From positions 1 through 45,124 of the forward strand of contig PPDH01000017.1 in assembly GCA_002899765.1 (NCBI GenBank): a DNA stretch of 45,124 bases. The letters are read 5' to 3'. Position numbers and translations under genes: made by a program. Each line of letters begins with the position of its first letter. Position 1 is the first letter of the stretch. The notes beneath the pieces were generated by a model. It had not been told where the DNA came from. It searched no databases and saw only the letters and a program-made list of their open reading frames with translations. The DNA comes from Sulfurimonas sp. GTDB lineage: Bacteria > Campylobacterota > Campylobacteria > Campylobacterales > Sulfurimonadaceae. Shown here piece after piece: positions 27,750 to 37,725 of the stretch.

Positions 27750-28401
27750 TCTTTTCTCCTAATATTTTTTCTATCGTGTCTTCATCTACCTTTTTTAACT
27801 CTTCATAATATAAAGATGTTTCTACATAATCATCTATATTGTAAAGAAAGAAAATATTGTCGGTAAACTGCTCTAAAAATGCTAAAACATCACTCGGTAT
27901 CACAGGAACTGCAATATAAACTGCTTTTGGTTTCATCGCCAAAATCATTTTAAGAGCAGTTAAAAATTTCAATCCAGTTTCACTTCCTTCATCAACCAGC
28001 AAAACAACTTGATTATTCATTGGTGCGAAAGATCTTCCCTTTCTATATTGGTATATATAACTAAGAATCTTCTCTTCATGTTTTCTATGCGCTTCGCCGT
28101 AAATATAGTCATACTTGATTTCAAACGCGCTCACGAGGTTCTCATTTATAACTATTTCTTCACTCTCACAAACTCTGGCTATCTCGCACTCACTGTTGTT
28201 TGGTGCCATGATTGCCTCTGAGAAAAGAAAATCTACGCTGTTTTTATATTTTCCGCGCAGATAATAAGCTAACTCTAAACCGCCTCTTGATACCGCTACT
28301 AACTTCCAATTCTCATCTTTTAGTTTTTGCATAGGCACGACATCTTGAAGTTTTTTTGCCGCGTCTTCTCTGTCTTTGAGTATATTTTTATATTTTTTCA
28401 T
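27739..28401 (-). CDS. Phosphoribosyltransferase-like protein
   Basis: A 220-residue type I phosphoribosyltransferase-fold protein. WKLVAVSRGGLELAYYLRGK near residues 32-51 corresponds to the strand and loop with the PP-binding SRGG, and VVLLVDEGSETGLKFLTAL near residues 130-148 is the PRPP-binding loop with the acidic pair reduced to one D-E. The middle section (residues 60-125) is family-specific. It resembles uncharacterised PRTases of the phylum and not the known purine salvage enzymes; its base is unknown. It lies between lptD (three-base gap) and pnp (overlap). Confidence 0.7.
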   Translation of the reverse strand: MKKYKNILKDREDAAKKLQDVVPMQKLKDENWKLVAVSRGGLELAYYLRGKYKNSVDFLFSEAIMAPNNSECEIARVCESEEIVINENLVSAFEIKYDYIYGEAHRKHEEKILSYIYQYRKGRSFAPMNNQVVLLVDEGSETGLKFLTALKMILAMKPKAVYIAVPVIPSDVLAFLEQFTDNIFFLYNIDDYVETSLYYEELKKVDEDTIEKILGEKNEI

Positions 28402-28404
28402 GGC

Positions 28405-30579
28405 TTAATTTGTCTCCGATTTATCAGGTAGTCTATAGACAAATCCCGACAATCTGCCTTGGTCTTTCATAATCGGTTTAAGTCTGATTACCAGATATAC
28501 AAATCTGTCATATACAGAGTCTGAGAGTCCATTTTGGTTAAGAATAGGTCTGTTGTTTTCAACATAAGTAAGTCCAAAGTCCCAACATCTTTTTTTATAT
28601 AAAAATCCCACTTCAAAGCTCTTTTTTTCACTTCTCTCTAAATCATAGTCAAGTCTAAAATGGTAAGAGTAGTGTTTGTCATACTTATAGGCTATACTTG
28701 AAGTCATATAGCTTGTAATAGGTGTGTACGTAGCAGTTGGTACCAAAAAACTATCTTTGTACATGTGAGACAATCCTACATTTAAGTTCTCTGTATTGTA
28801 CGATATTTTGTTGAAATTTTTAGAAAAAGTATTCTCGTCATAGTTATAAAACATATTGTTATAAAAATTGATACTATCGGTAATCTGGTAGTTAAGCTCG
28901 TTCTCAAGTTCACCCGCTCCTCCACCGATCTCTTTATAAGAGATATTTTGTGCCAGCCTGTGATAAAGTATCTGATTTCCGGAAATATCATAGAGATAGT
29001 GAGAGAAATAGAGCTGTAGATTCTCCTCTATCTCTATAATATTGTAAAATTAACAAATCGGTTGTGATTGATTTGCTTTTACAGAGCAGTAATCCTTTTG
29101 CTCATCATAGTAACCGTTTTCATACTCCAAGCCTGCTACCTGATACTTTGCTCCAAAATCTACGACATGCGTCACTTCTTCATAAGCACGTGTTAACTGA
29201 GTAGACAATGAGAGGTTATGATAATTTCTTGCATATATTCCACTCTCATAATTATTTGTTGAAGGAGTTTTTTCTTCGCCTTTAAACCCCGTATGTTGTG
29301 CATAAAGGCTAGCTTCATAAGAGAGATTTAAAGTCTCATCAAAAAACGATTTTTGAAAAGCTAAAGGAATATTTATATCAGTTTGAACCGCACTCTTTCC
29401 AATCTCTCTATAATAGTTGTTACTTTTAATATCTAAGCTGTACAGAAAATGATCGTCTAGCAATGTATCTAAATAACTATGATAGTGAAGTGCAGGAAGG
29501 TTTTGAAGTGTCTCTTTATTACTGTCGAGAGTTAAATTTTTATAATGTTTAAAATATGCTCCGAAATAGTCCTCATCCGTATTGTAAAAAAGATTTACTC
29601 TTGAGAGAAGTTGTGTAGCGGTAGCATTTTTTGTAGTATCATTTGTCGAGAGGTTGATGTAATCGACATCATTCATATTGACAATATCGGCATAAAGAGC
29701 TGACTGACCTTCAAAACTTGTGCCAAACCACTCATTTATTACATCACTGTTTTCATATAGAAAATCAAAGCCGTAATGCTTTTTATTTGCCAACTCATTT
29801 TCAAGAAAATATTTCTCTTTTTCTTTAAAATAACCCGCACTTAAAGAGCCTTTTGAAACTTTTGAGTCTATAAATCTGAGTGTAGTGTAAAGTCCTGAAC
29901 CGCGATTTGTTCGTATTTGAGGTTTAACCTCAAGATCCCACCAGTTTTGTTCAGCTATATAAAGCGCCTGTTCGTAGTAAAGCCCCTCTTTTGAAGAAAG
30001 ACCCACCATAGGAGGCAAGAGACCGCTTCTTCTCTTTGTATCTAGCGAATACCCGAAATATGGCGTATAAAATACAGGAATATCATATATATAAATCCTA
30101 GCATTATAGAGGTTTAGCCACATCGTATCCGTGTTATAGTACGATGACGTAAACTCCATTTTCCATATAGGATTATTTGGGTCACATCCGCTTGTAACTC
30201 CGGTCTCAACATCTACTTGAGTATCCTTTGCATAAGAACCTTCACCGCTAATCCATACATCTGCTGTTTGTTCCTGCATGTAAAAGGGTTTAAATGTTCT
30301 CTCTTTGTTCGCTATATTTAGTTTTGCGTACTCTCCAAGAAACTTAATACTTTCGCCTTTATTTGCTCTAATATTTCCAAAAAGTTCAAGCTCTGCGTTG
30401 TTTCTATCATACACAGCTTTTTTTGCACGCAGATAATAGTCTTGATAAATGACAACAACTTCTCCATCAGCTATTACGATATTATCTTTTGTATCCATAC
30501 TCGTTGCATAAACTTCAACCTTGTCATTGCCAATAATGCCGGTAGCAAAAATGGTTAAAAGAAGGAGCAGCTTAAACAT
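28405..30579 (-). pseudogene. lptD: LPS-assembly protein LptD, one in-frame stop
   Basis: An outer-membrane LPS translocon protein of 725 codons: signal peptide (residues 1-17), OstA/LptA-like beta-jellyroll (about 20-110, EVYATSMDTKDNIVIADGEV), then the barrel with YTPYFGYSLDTKRRSGLLPP, a strongly conserved motif, and ending in repeated beta strands to SGFVYRLPDKSETN. TAA at 29050-29052 (codon 510) interrupts after NQSQPIC; the frame then runs on as FYNIIEIEENLQLYFSHYLY through 28405 with no shift. Glu or another residue one step from TAA would restore it. LptD is essential where LPS is made, so a real truncation would be hard to tolerate. It overlaps the RDD gene by eight bases. Confidence 0.88.
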
Positions 30580-31021
30580 TGACTACCAAAGTTTTAGCGC
30601 TTTTGTCATGCCATGTCTGTCTTGCAGGGTCCATTAACCCCCATACAAATCCAAAGTAAAAAAGCATCTCACTTATAACCCTGACAATTGCACGATTAAG
30701 AGAGACAATAACATTGGGTTTTTGCATAGTATCAATCTCTACAACCCTTATCTTCATGACAATTTTGCCTAAAGTCGCGCCGTACTGCATTACAAAAAAA
30801 GCTTGATAAACAACTTTCATAACCATATATTCTAAAACAAACGTATTTGTAAGAATAATCATCTCTTCAACCGTTTTAGCATTGAAAAAAGAGTCTCCGA
30901 GTGCAATAATAAGCAAAAGAGAAAGCAGCATCTCATCTATAAAAAATGCCATACCTCTCTTTTTTATAGGGGCTAACGTCATTCCCTCTTGATAAAGTCT
31001 GCTATTAATCTCTTCGTTCAC
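30572..31021 (-). CDS. RDD family membrane protein
   Basis: A 149-residue protein with three predicted transmembrane helices (about residues 27-45, 52-73 and 112-132). The Arg and the two Asp-type residues that name the family are around KKRGMAFFIDEMLLSLLLI, and YGATLGKIVMKIRVVE is the typical second motif. RDD proteins are mostly uncharacterised; some help ion exchange at the membrane. It sits between purD (11-base gap) and lptD in the same transcript. Confidence 0.85.
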   Translation of the reverse strand: MNEEINSRLYQEGMTLAPIKKRGMAFFIDEMLLSLLLIIALGDSFFNAKTVEEMIILTNTFVLEYMVMKVVYQAFFVMQYGATLGKIVMKIRVVEIDTMQKPNVIVSLNRAIVRVISEMLFYFGFVWGLMDPARQTWHDKSAKTLVVNV

Positions 31022-31032
31022 TTTACTTCTTT

Positions 31033-32298
31033 TTAAAGCGCTTGATAGGCTATGTCTGTTCTGAGTTTTTTACCTGCAAAATGAACCTGTCCGCATCTCA
31101 TGTATGCTCTGTCTCTTGCCTGCTTTATACTCTCTCCGATACCGACACAAACCAAAACTCTCCCGCCATCTGCGTACAATATACCATCAATCATGCTTAC
31201 ACCCGCATAAGAGATATGTGTATACTTCTCAATCTCTTCATGATGTACATCATCAATTATAATTTCAGCCGGTGTTGAACTTGAGTAGGGATAGTTTGCG
31301 CTTGCCATAACTACGCCTACTGCATATTGGTTTGAAAACTCTACTTTTATTTCGCCGAGTCTGTTTGTAGCAGCTTTATAAAACATATCGCTTACGCTTG
31401 AAGTCATAAGCGGCATAAGAATTTCACACTAAGGGTCTCCAAAACGAACATTGAACTCCAGAGTAATAGGCTCGCCGTTTACAACCATAATCCCGATAAA
31501 AAGAACACCCTCAAAAGGTGCGAGCTCTTTTTTCATTCCATCAAGCGTAGGACGGATTATCCTCTGCTTTACTTTTTCATAAAGTGCTTCATCAACTAAA
31601 GGAGTAGGAGCATAAGCACCCATTCCCCCCGTATTTGGTCCCTCATCGTTATCTTTAAGTCTTTTATGGTCTTGCGCGGCAGGAAGCAAAATATAGTCAT
31701 CTCCGTCACAAACGGCGAACATGGAGAGCTCATAACCATCTAAAAACTCTTCTACTACGACTTTATGTCCTGCATCGCCAAAGCTTTTTCCGCTTAACAT
31801 CTCAGATATCGCAACTTTTGCCTCATCATGATTTTGCGCGATTATAACGCCTTTACCGCCGCAGAGTCCATCTGCTTTGACAACGATTGGAGCAGTTAGG
31901 GTATCTGAAAATTTAAAAGCATCCTCAATTGAAGCCGTCTCAATGTAGCGCGCTGTAGGGATATTATACTTTGCCAAAAAGTTCTTCATGTAGACTTTTG
32001 AACCCTCAAGCTGAGCCGCTTCTTTGCTTGGTCCAAAAATAGTAAGTCCTAGTGATTTAAAAATATCGACAACTCCGTCTACTAGCGGGGCTTCAGGACC
32101 GACAATAGTCAAATCAATACCACTCTCTTTTGCATAAGCAGCTAAATCGTTATAATCTTTAATGTTTAGATTTGTTCCCAAGGAGCTTGTTGCACCGTTT
32201 CCGGGCATAAAAAAAAGTTCATGAACCTCTTCTTCGTTTAATATTGCTCTGGCAATAGAGTACTCTCTGCCACCGCTGCCCAAAATTAAAATTTTCAT
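31033..32298 (-). pseudogene. purD: Phosphoribosylamine-glycine ligase PurD, one in-frame stop
   Basis: The second enzyme of purine synthesis, joining glycine to phosphoribosylamine, with 422 codons. The ATG at 32298 follows [19 protein letters not shown], the ATP-grasp segments [16 protein letters not shown] and [17 protein letters not shown], and FNVRFGDP are intact. TAG at 31429-31431 (codon 290) replaces the near-invariant Glu of RFGDPE, a Mg/ATP ligand region; GAG to TAG is one G-to-T step. Translation then resumes CEILMPLMTSSV in the same frame to the normal end. As written the protein would lack the C-terminal domain and be inactive. A 6S RNA candidate lies directly upstream. Confidence 0.92.
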
Positions 32299-32371
32299 CA
32301 ACACTCCATAAATAAGTTAAAAAATATCTGCTCAATCTATCAAAATAGACTAAACATATATCTCTGTTAAA

Positions 32372-32570
32372 GCAGCCCGGACAGCCGTCTCGCATTTGGC
32401 TTGGTTCTAAAAGCCGAATTTGGGCGAAGAGAGTATTTTATAACGGCGGCATTGTCTCGACAGAGTTAACGTATCTCAAACGACAACACCGACACACAAA
32501 AATCCTACGTGTTCGCTACTTGAAAATGTAGAACCCTCATTGGTGCGGTTTCTCGAACTATCCAGACTAC
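32372..32570 (-). ncRNA. ssrS: Candidate 6S RNA (ssrS)
   Basis: This 309-base stretch between hemD and purD contains no ORF but a structured RNA on the minus strand. The 5' segment GTAGTCTGGATAG pairs with the 3' segment CTGTCCGGGCTGC over 13 consecutive pairs (including G-U), closing a transcript of about 199 bases. Inside, arms GTTCTAC and GTAGCGAAC form a side hairpin, and CGGCTT pairs with AAGCC near the 3' side. A perfect TATAAT box lies eight to thirteen bases before the 5' end. Length, closed long-stem shape and, from memory, location next to purD in Campylobacterota all fit 6S RNA, the regulator that binds housekeeping RNA polymerase. The 3' end is not certain, as no strong T-run follows. 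Confidence 0.72.
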
Positions 32571-32577
32571 TTATATG

Positions 32578-32583
32578 ATTATA
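32578..32583 (-). promoter_or_regulatory. -10 box of the 6S RNA candidate
   Basis: A perfect TATAAT on the minus strand, preceded by eight A/T bases (TTTTTTTG) and placed at the right distance from the predicted 5' end at about 32570. No clear -35 box, as is usual in this phylum. It could also drive purD by read-through past the RNA. Confidence 0.6.
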
Positions 32584-32607
32584 CAAAAAAAATTCTTGAA
32601 TTTTCTT

Positions 32608-33243
32608 TTAAAGGCTCAGTGCAAGCTCGATACAGCTCTCTATTGATGTTTTTTCACTGATTATATATTTTATACCCTCTGGCAAACTTTTTGCAGTTGT
32701 CGTACCTATAACTATGATTTTGGCATCAGGGTGTATAGAGTTGTTTTTCAAAAAGCACTCTACCGATGAGGGAGATGTAAAAATCAGAGTAGAATCATCA
32801 TTTACTCTTGTATCCAGAATCTCTTTTGAACACTCACTTACATAAAGAATTTCATAATCTATTTTATACCCCTCATCTTGACTTCTTTTAACAAAATCAG
32901 AGGCTATAAGCTCAGCTCTTAGATAGAGCCATTTTGTCTCTTTGGGAAACTCTTTTATATTTTTAGCAAGATTATCCCCATATCCGTCGCCGACTGCCAA
33001 AACTATGCCGCCAAACTCTTTATAGGCAACTGCAGTCTTTATAGAAACACAAAGTGCAGGAATATTTATAAAATCTTTTTTATCATGCTGCTCCAGTGCT
33101 TTTACGGTCTGTTTGGATGTAATGATAAGATGGTCGTATTTTGAAAAATCGATATCAGGTTTCAAATACCTGACATCTAAAGATTTAACATTGATTGCAT
33201 ATTTGCTTTTAGAAGTAGCAAAAAGATAGATTTTTTTTGTCAT
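32608..33243 (-). CDS. hemD: Uroporphyrinogen-III synthase
   Basis: A 211-residue protein of the HemD fold, a weakly conserved family. Supporting points are KYDHLIITSKQTVKALEQ near residues 37-54, ALCVSIKTAVAYKEFGG and VGDGYGDNLAKNI in the middle, WLYLRAELIASDFVKR, and LIFTSPSSVECFLKNN with KIIVIGTTTAKSLPEG in the C-terminal half. The last two are the best family signature. HemD closes hydroxymethylbilane to uroporphyrinogen III for haem and sirohaem. It follows guaA after nine bases. Confidence 0.85.
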   Translation of the reverse strand: MTKKIYLFATSKSKYAINVKSLDVRYLKPDIDFSKYDHLIITSKQTVKALEQHDKKDFINIPALCVSIKTAVAYKEFGGIVLAVGDGYGDNLAKNIKEFPKETKWLYLRAELIASDFVKRSQDEGYKIDYEILYVSECSKEILDTRVNDDSTLIFTSPSSVECFLKNNSIHPDAKIIVIGTTTAKSLPEGIKYIISEKTSIESCIELALSL

Positions 33244-33252
33244 ATCCTTAAA

Positions 33253-34803
33253 TTATTCCCACTCTATTGTAGCAGGCGGTTTAGAAGATATGTCGTATAC
33301 TACACGGTTTATGCCATCAACTTCATTTATAATTCTTCTGCTTATTCTCTCTAATAAATCATGCGGAAGATGAGCAAATGTAGCCGTCATTCCATCAACA
33401 GCTTCAACAACTCTAACACAAACAGTATTGTCGTACGTACGGTTATCGCCCATAACACCGACTGATTTTACGTTTAGTAAAACAACGAATGCCTGCCATG
33501 TTTTAGCATAATACCCGCTCGCTTTTAACTCATCTAACAAAATAACATCAGCTTCTCTAAGAAGGGTCAAATCAGCTTCATTTACATCACCCATGATACG
33601 TATTGCAAGCCCTGGTCCAGGGAATGGATGACGGTTAATCATTGATTCGGGAAGTCCTAATTCTAAACCGATTTTTCTCACTTCATCTTTAAAGAGCTCA
33701 CGAAGAGGTTCTATAAGTTGAAAATCCATCCAATCAGGAAGCCCGCCTACGTTGTGGTGCGATTTTATAACCTCAGAAGGGCCGTTTACAGAGATTGATT
33801 CAATAACGTCAGGGTAAAGAGTACCTTGAGCCAAAAATTTAATGCCGTCATGCTTTTTTGCCTCTTTTTCAAACTCTTCGATAAAAGTATGCCCTATAAT
33901 CTGACGTTTCTTCTCAGGATCGCTTACTCCTGCAAGTTTGCTTAAAAAGTTCTCTCTTGCATCTACTACAACCAAAGGAACTTTTAGGTTGATTTTAAAA
34001 ACCTCTTCAACCTGTTCTCTCTCGCCTTTGCGCAAAAGTCCGTTATCAACAAAAACCGGAACCAGCTGATCTCCGATTGCTTCATAAAGCATCGCCGCGA
34101 CAACAGAACTGTCAACGCCTCCGCTTAATCCGCAAAGAACTTTTCCGTTGCCCACTTTTTCGCGAATAATTTTAATCTGCTCTTTTAAAAAGTGTTCCAT
34201 CTTCCATTTTTCTGTGACCCCGCAAATATTTTTTGCAAAGTTACGAAGCATCAAATAACCCTCTTCAGAGTGTTGGACTTCAGGATGGTACTGCATTGCG
34301 TATATTCGCTTTTGTTCATTTGCAACCGCAGCGTAAGGAGAGTTTGCAGATGTTGCGATAGGTTCAAATCCCTCAGGCAGAACATCAACCTTATCGCTGT
34401 GACTCATCCAGACTACTCTTTCATCGTCACAATCTTTTAAAAGCGGTGAGCAGTTCTCACCTGCATTTATTATCTTGAGTTCAGCTTTTCCGTACTCATG
34501 ATGACTTGCTCTGATAACGCTTCCGCCAAAGTCAACCGCAATTCTCTGCATGCCATAACAGATACCAAGAACAGGAATGCCCATATTGTAAACACCCTGA
34601 TCTACCTGATATGCGTCTTTGCTGTATACTGAAGATGGACCGCCGCTTAGGATAATTCCTTTTGGATTTTTTGCTTTAATATCCTCCACGCTGACATGAT
34701 AAGGAAGAATCTCACAATAGATTTTATCTTCACGCAGGCGGCGAGCTATAAGCTGAGTATACTGAGAGCCAAAATCTAAAACTATGATGCTGACATTTGT
34801 CAT
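33253..34803 (-). CDS. guaA: GMP synthase (glutamine-hydrolysing)
   Basis: A 516-residue two-domain GMP synthase. The class I amidotransferase domain has the nucleophile C82 in [10 protein letters not shown] and the catalytic His-Glu in [13 protein letters not shown]. The synthetase domain has the ATP pyrophosphatase P-loop [15 protein letters not shown], and the C-terminal dimerisation domain ends [17 protein letters not shown], the invariant GuaA terminus. It aminates XMP to GMP. An AAAGG ribosome site precedes the ATG. All motifs are intact. Confidence 0.97.
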   Translation of the reverse strand: MTNVSIIVLDFGSQYTQLIARRLREDKIYCEILPYHVSVEDIKAKNPKGIILSGGPSSVYSKDAYQVDQGVYNMGIPVLGICYGMQRIAVDFGGSVIRASHHEYGKAELKIINAGENCSPLLKDCDDERVVWMSHSDKVDVLPEGFEPIATSANSPYAAVANEQKRIYAMQYHPEVQHSEEGYLMLRNFAKNICGVTEKWKMEHFLKEQIKIIREKVGNGKVLCGLSGGVDSSVVAAMLYEAIGDQLVPVFVDNGLLRKGEREQVEEVFKINLKVPLVVVDARENFLSKLAGVSDPEKKRQIIGHTFIEEFEKEAKKHDGIKFLAQGTLYPDVIESISVNGPSEVIKSHHNVGGLPDWMDFQLIEPLRELFKDEVRKIGLELGLPESMINRHPFPGPGLAIRIMGDVNEADLTLLREADVILLDELKASGYYAKTWQAFVVLLNVKSVGVMGDNRTYDNTVCVRVVEAVDGMTATFAHLPHDLLERISRRIINEVDGINRVVYDISSKPPATIEWE

Positions 34804-34861
34804 CTGATTACCTTTAAAAGAGTGTTTTGAAGTGCCAAAGAGGCGTTGAGTAGGGGGAGTA

Positions 34862-34882
34862 CCCTTTTCACAATGTGAAAGG
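34862..34882. repeat. Inverted repeat between nhaD and guaA
   Basis: Arms CCTTTTCACA and TGTGAAAGG with one bulged T form a hairpin in the 101-base spacer between the nhaD stop and the guaA start. It lies just after the nhaD stop on the minus strand side of guaA, so it may terminate an upstream read or act as an operator for guaA. No T-run follows on either strand, so I do not call it a terminator. Confidence 0.4.
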
Positions 34883-34904
34883 ATACAATAATTAAGATTA
34901 ATAT

Positions 34905-36281
34905 TTAATGATAGAAACCCAATACTTCATACTGAACGTACCAGATAGCGATAGAGACTACATAACCTATAAAGATAGTCCATGCATATTTCATATGAGA
35001 GCTAAAAGTATAGATACCCGGAAGTTTTCCCATAACACCGACTCCTGCAGCCGAACCAAAAGAGATTAGAGAACCGCCGACTCCTGCCGTGAGGGTTACA
35101 AGCATCCATTGATCAAGCCCCATGTCAGGATTTGCTTTTAGTACTGCCGACATGACAGGAACGTTATCTACGATTGCAGATAAAAATCCGACTCCTATAT
35201 TTGACCATGTAGGTCCAAGAACGGACGGATCGTAAACCACCGCTGCAAGTGCGAGCCAGCCTATGAAATAAAGTGCACCGACAGCGGCTAAGATACCAAA
35301 GAAAAAGAGAAGCGTATTGTTCTCTATTTTACTCATGGATTCAAAGATATTGAGATGTGAATTATACTTTCTCTTAAGTCTGTATTGGTAAATTTTAAGA
35401 AGCGCCAAACCAAACATCATACCCCACATAGCAGGAAGATGAAGAAGCTGGTGTGAAAGAACCGCCGATGCAATCGTAATTATACCAAGAGCGATTACTT
35501 TGTCTGCCCCCTTCATAAGCTCAGGAACCTTCTCTGTTGAGACATCAAAATCAGGCTGAGTCTCAGGAACGAACTTGCTTAACAAAAATGCAGTGACTAA
35601 ATAGCCTCCGATTGATGCCGGAAAAAGAAACATAAAGTCGGTAAATGCGCCTTTTCCTGCCGTCCATGCCATAAGTGTAGTAATGTCTCCAAACGGACTC
35701 CATGCACCGCCCGCATTTGCAGCGACAACAATATTTATTGCGCCCGGAACCAAAAACGAGATTTTTTCACGCTCAATTGTAATAAGCACTGTTGAGAGGA
35801 TAAGCGCCGTCGTCAGGTTGTCGGCAATCGGCGAGAGAAAAAATGCCAAAAATCCAGTCAACCAGAAAAGTTTTCTATAGCTGTACCCTTTTGAGATAAG
35901 ATTGTATTTTAACTTCTCAAATACATTCATGTGAATAAGAGTCTCAATGTATGTCATGGCAACAAACAAGAAGAAAAAGATCTCTGCTATCTCAAGGATT
36001 AGATGCTGCGCCTGCGTGTGGACGAGTTCCATGTTTAAATGATTTAACATGTAGTAAATTGCGATAAGAATAAACATAAACGTGCCGATAAAAAGAGCCG
36101 GTTTAGCTTTGTCTATATGATATTTCTCCTCCATCGCAACAAAATAATAACCTATAACAAATATTATAAGCGCCCCAAATCCGACCCATGTAAATGTCAA
36201 GTCCGGAATTACGTCAGTGCTGCCGCCCGAACTTGCAAATGCAAAACTAAAACTCAACATAATAATTAACAACTTAATCAT
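34905..36281 (-). CDS. nhaD: Na+/H+ antiporter NhaD
   Basis: A 458-residue inner-membrane antiporter with about 12-13 helices and a signal-like first helix ([16 protein letters not shown]). I chose the ATG at 36281, which follows AAAGGAT and overlaps nadB by eight bases; an upstream start would add 13 residues. Family motifs are [50 protein letters not shown] and [11 protein letters not shown], with the conserved Asp and Asn of the NhaD/ArsB ion-transport hairpins. It exports Na+ (or Li+), which fits a marine or saline habitat. Confidence 0.92.
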   Translation of the reverse strand: MIKLLIIMLSFSFAFASSGGSTDVIPDLTFTWVGFGALIIFVIGYYFVAMEEKYHIDKAKPALFIGTFMFILIAIYYMLNHLNMELVHTQAQHLILEIAEIFFFLFVAMTYIETLIHMNVFEKLKYNLISKGYSYRKLFWLTGFLAFFLSPIADNLTTALILSTVLITIEREKISFLVPGAINIVVAANAGGAWSPFGDITTLMAWTAGKGAFTDFMFLFPASIGGYLVTAFLLSKFVPETQPDFDVSTEKVPELMKGADKVIALGIITIASAVLSHQLLHLPAMWGMMFGLALLKIYQYRLKRKYNSHLNIFESMSKIENNTLLFFFGILAAVGALYFIGWLALAAVVYDPSVLGPTWSNIGVGFLSAIVDNVPVMSAVLKANPDMGLDQWMLVTLTAGVGGSLISFGSAAGVGVMGKLPGIYTFSSHMKYAWTIFIGYVVSIAIWYVQYEVLGFYH

Positions 36282-37725
36282 TACTATCCTTTTTAATAAA
36301 ATGTACCCCGATTGACTCATCTCTTGCTAACGCCGCAACGACAATCTCTCTTGCTGTCAGTAAACGAAATTTGAGAAGTTTACCAATTTTTTCATTTAAA
36401 AGAGCATTAATCTGACTCAATGCACTCTTCAAACCGCTTTTTGTTCTTACTATGGAGACATTTTCCCACATGATTTTACGCAGAAGATTTTTTTTCTCTT
36501 TGTCCTCTTTAAGACTAATTACCTCATCACTAACTTCAAACGTAACATCTTTTTTCGGGTGTCTTTTTTTAAGCATATCCTCTACGGCTCTTTTGCCAAA
36601 AACAAGACCTTCTAAAAGTGAGTTTGAAGCAAGCCTGTTTGCTCCGTGAACTTTCGTAGATGCGACTTCACCTATCGCATAAAGAGATTTAATATTTACA
36701 ACTGCACCGTTTATATCCGTCTTAATCCCGCCTATTGCATAGTGAAAAGCCGGGGAGATAGGAACTCTCTGTTTTGGTACGTTAAAGCCCAAAAGTTGCA
36801 GATTTTTATAAATATTTGGAAATCTTTGCGTAAAGTAGACATGGTCAAAATTTTTAAAAGAGAGGTAAGTCTGCATACCTGTTTTTTTGCTATGCTCATA
36901 TATCGCCTTGCTGACTATATCTCTAGAAGCAAGTTCACCCCTCTCATCATAATCAAAAAGGAATCTTTTACCCTTTTCATCCTCAACGGTAGCACCTTCA
37001 CCTCTTAGCGCCTCTGTCAAGAGAAGCTTTTGCGCAGAGTTATTGCCTACATATACGGTCGGATGAAACTGCATCATCTCCATGTCGGCAAGTTCTATCC
37101 CTTTTAAGACACAAAGCCCCTGCATATCGGCACTGATACATGGAGCGTTTGTATGGTACTCATAGAGTGAGCCTACCCCGCCGCTCGCAATAATTACGTT
37201 ATCGGCGTATATATTTCTGCTCTCTCTATGGTCCAGCACCGTAACACCGTAACATTCACCGTCTTTTATAAGCAGGTCTACAACCCTCGCATCACTTAAC
37301 ATGGGATGCGGATTTTGTTCTAGCAAAAAGTAGTGCATATGCCTGCCTGTCGCATCGCCGCCTGCATGAAGTATGCGCTCTTTTGAGTGCGCCGCCTCTT
37401 TTGTATAGAGCAGATTTCCATCTTTGTCTCTGTCAAAATGAAACCCGCGAGCTATCAAATCATCGATAATGGCTCTTGAATTTTCGCTTAAAACTCTCAC
37501 CGCTTCTTCATTACAAAGCCCTGCTCCTGCGTCAAGCGTATCTTGTACATGTAGAGGGATATCCTCCGCATCAATTGCCAAAGCTATACCGCCCTGCGCA
37601 TAAAAACTATTGCATTTAAAGGTCTCTCTTTTGTTGATTATAAGAACTTTTTTTGTACGAGGAAGGTGCATTGCTGCGTAAAGTCCGGCGACACCAGCAC
37701 CTATAATTATTACATCGTATTTCAT
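36274..37725 (-). CDS. nadB: L-aspartate oxidase
   Basis: A 483-residue flavoprotein of the succinate dehydrogenase/fumarate reductase flavoprotein superfamily. The FAD motif VIIGAGVAGLYAAMHLPR, FYAQGGIALAIDAED, HAGGDATGRHMHYFLLEQ, MMQFHPTVY and the catalytic region SPAFHYAIGGIKTDINGAVV, followed by GEVASTKVHGANRLASNSLL, are all present. It oxidises L-aspartate to iminoaspartate for NAD synthesis. nadA and nadC are not in the window. It overlaps the small lipoprotein gene by four bases. Confidence 0.95.
   Translation of the reverse strand: MKYDVIIIGAGVAGLYAAMHLPRTKKVLIINKRETFKCNSFYAQGGIALAIDAEDIPLHVQDTLDAGAGLCNEEAVRVLSENSRAIIDDLIARGFHFDRDKDGNLLYTKEAAHSKERILHAGGDATGRHMHYFLLEQNPHPMLSDARVVDLLIKDGECYGVTVLDHRESRNIYADNVIIASGGVGSLYEYHTNAPCISADMQGLCVLKGIELADMEMMQFHPTVYVGNNSAQKLLLTEALRGEGATVEDEKGKRFLFDYDERGELASRDIVSKAIYEHSKKTGMQTYLSFKNFDHVYFTQRFPNIYKNLQLLGFNVPKQRVPISPAFHYAIGGIKTDINGAVVNIKSLYAIGEVASTKVHGANRLASNSLLEGLVFGKRAVEDMLKKRHPKKDVTFEVSDEVISLKEDKEKKNLLRKIMWENVSIVRTKSGLKSALSQINALLNEKIGKLLKFRLLTAREIVVAALARDESIGVHFIKKDSND

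Noticed and set aside
28782-28991. Small separate minus-strand ORF inside lptD
   Set aside because: It is in a different frame from lptD, while the lptD frame itself stays open and barrel-like across the whole interval.
32340-32600. tmRNA or RNase P RNA in the hemD-purD gap
   Set aside because: No tRNA-like ends, no tag reading frame and no GAGGAAAGTCC-type core were found; the long closed stem fits 6S RNA better.
34862-34882. Intrinsic terminator after nhaD
   Set aside because: The hairpin is good but no T-run follows it on either strand, so it is listed only as an inverted repeat.
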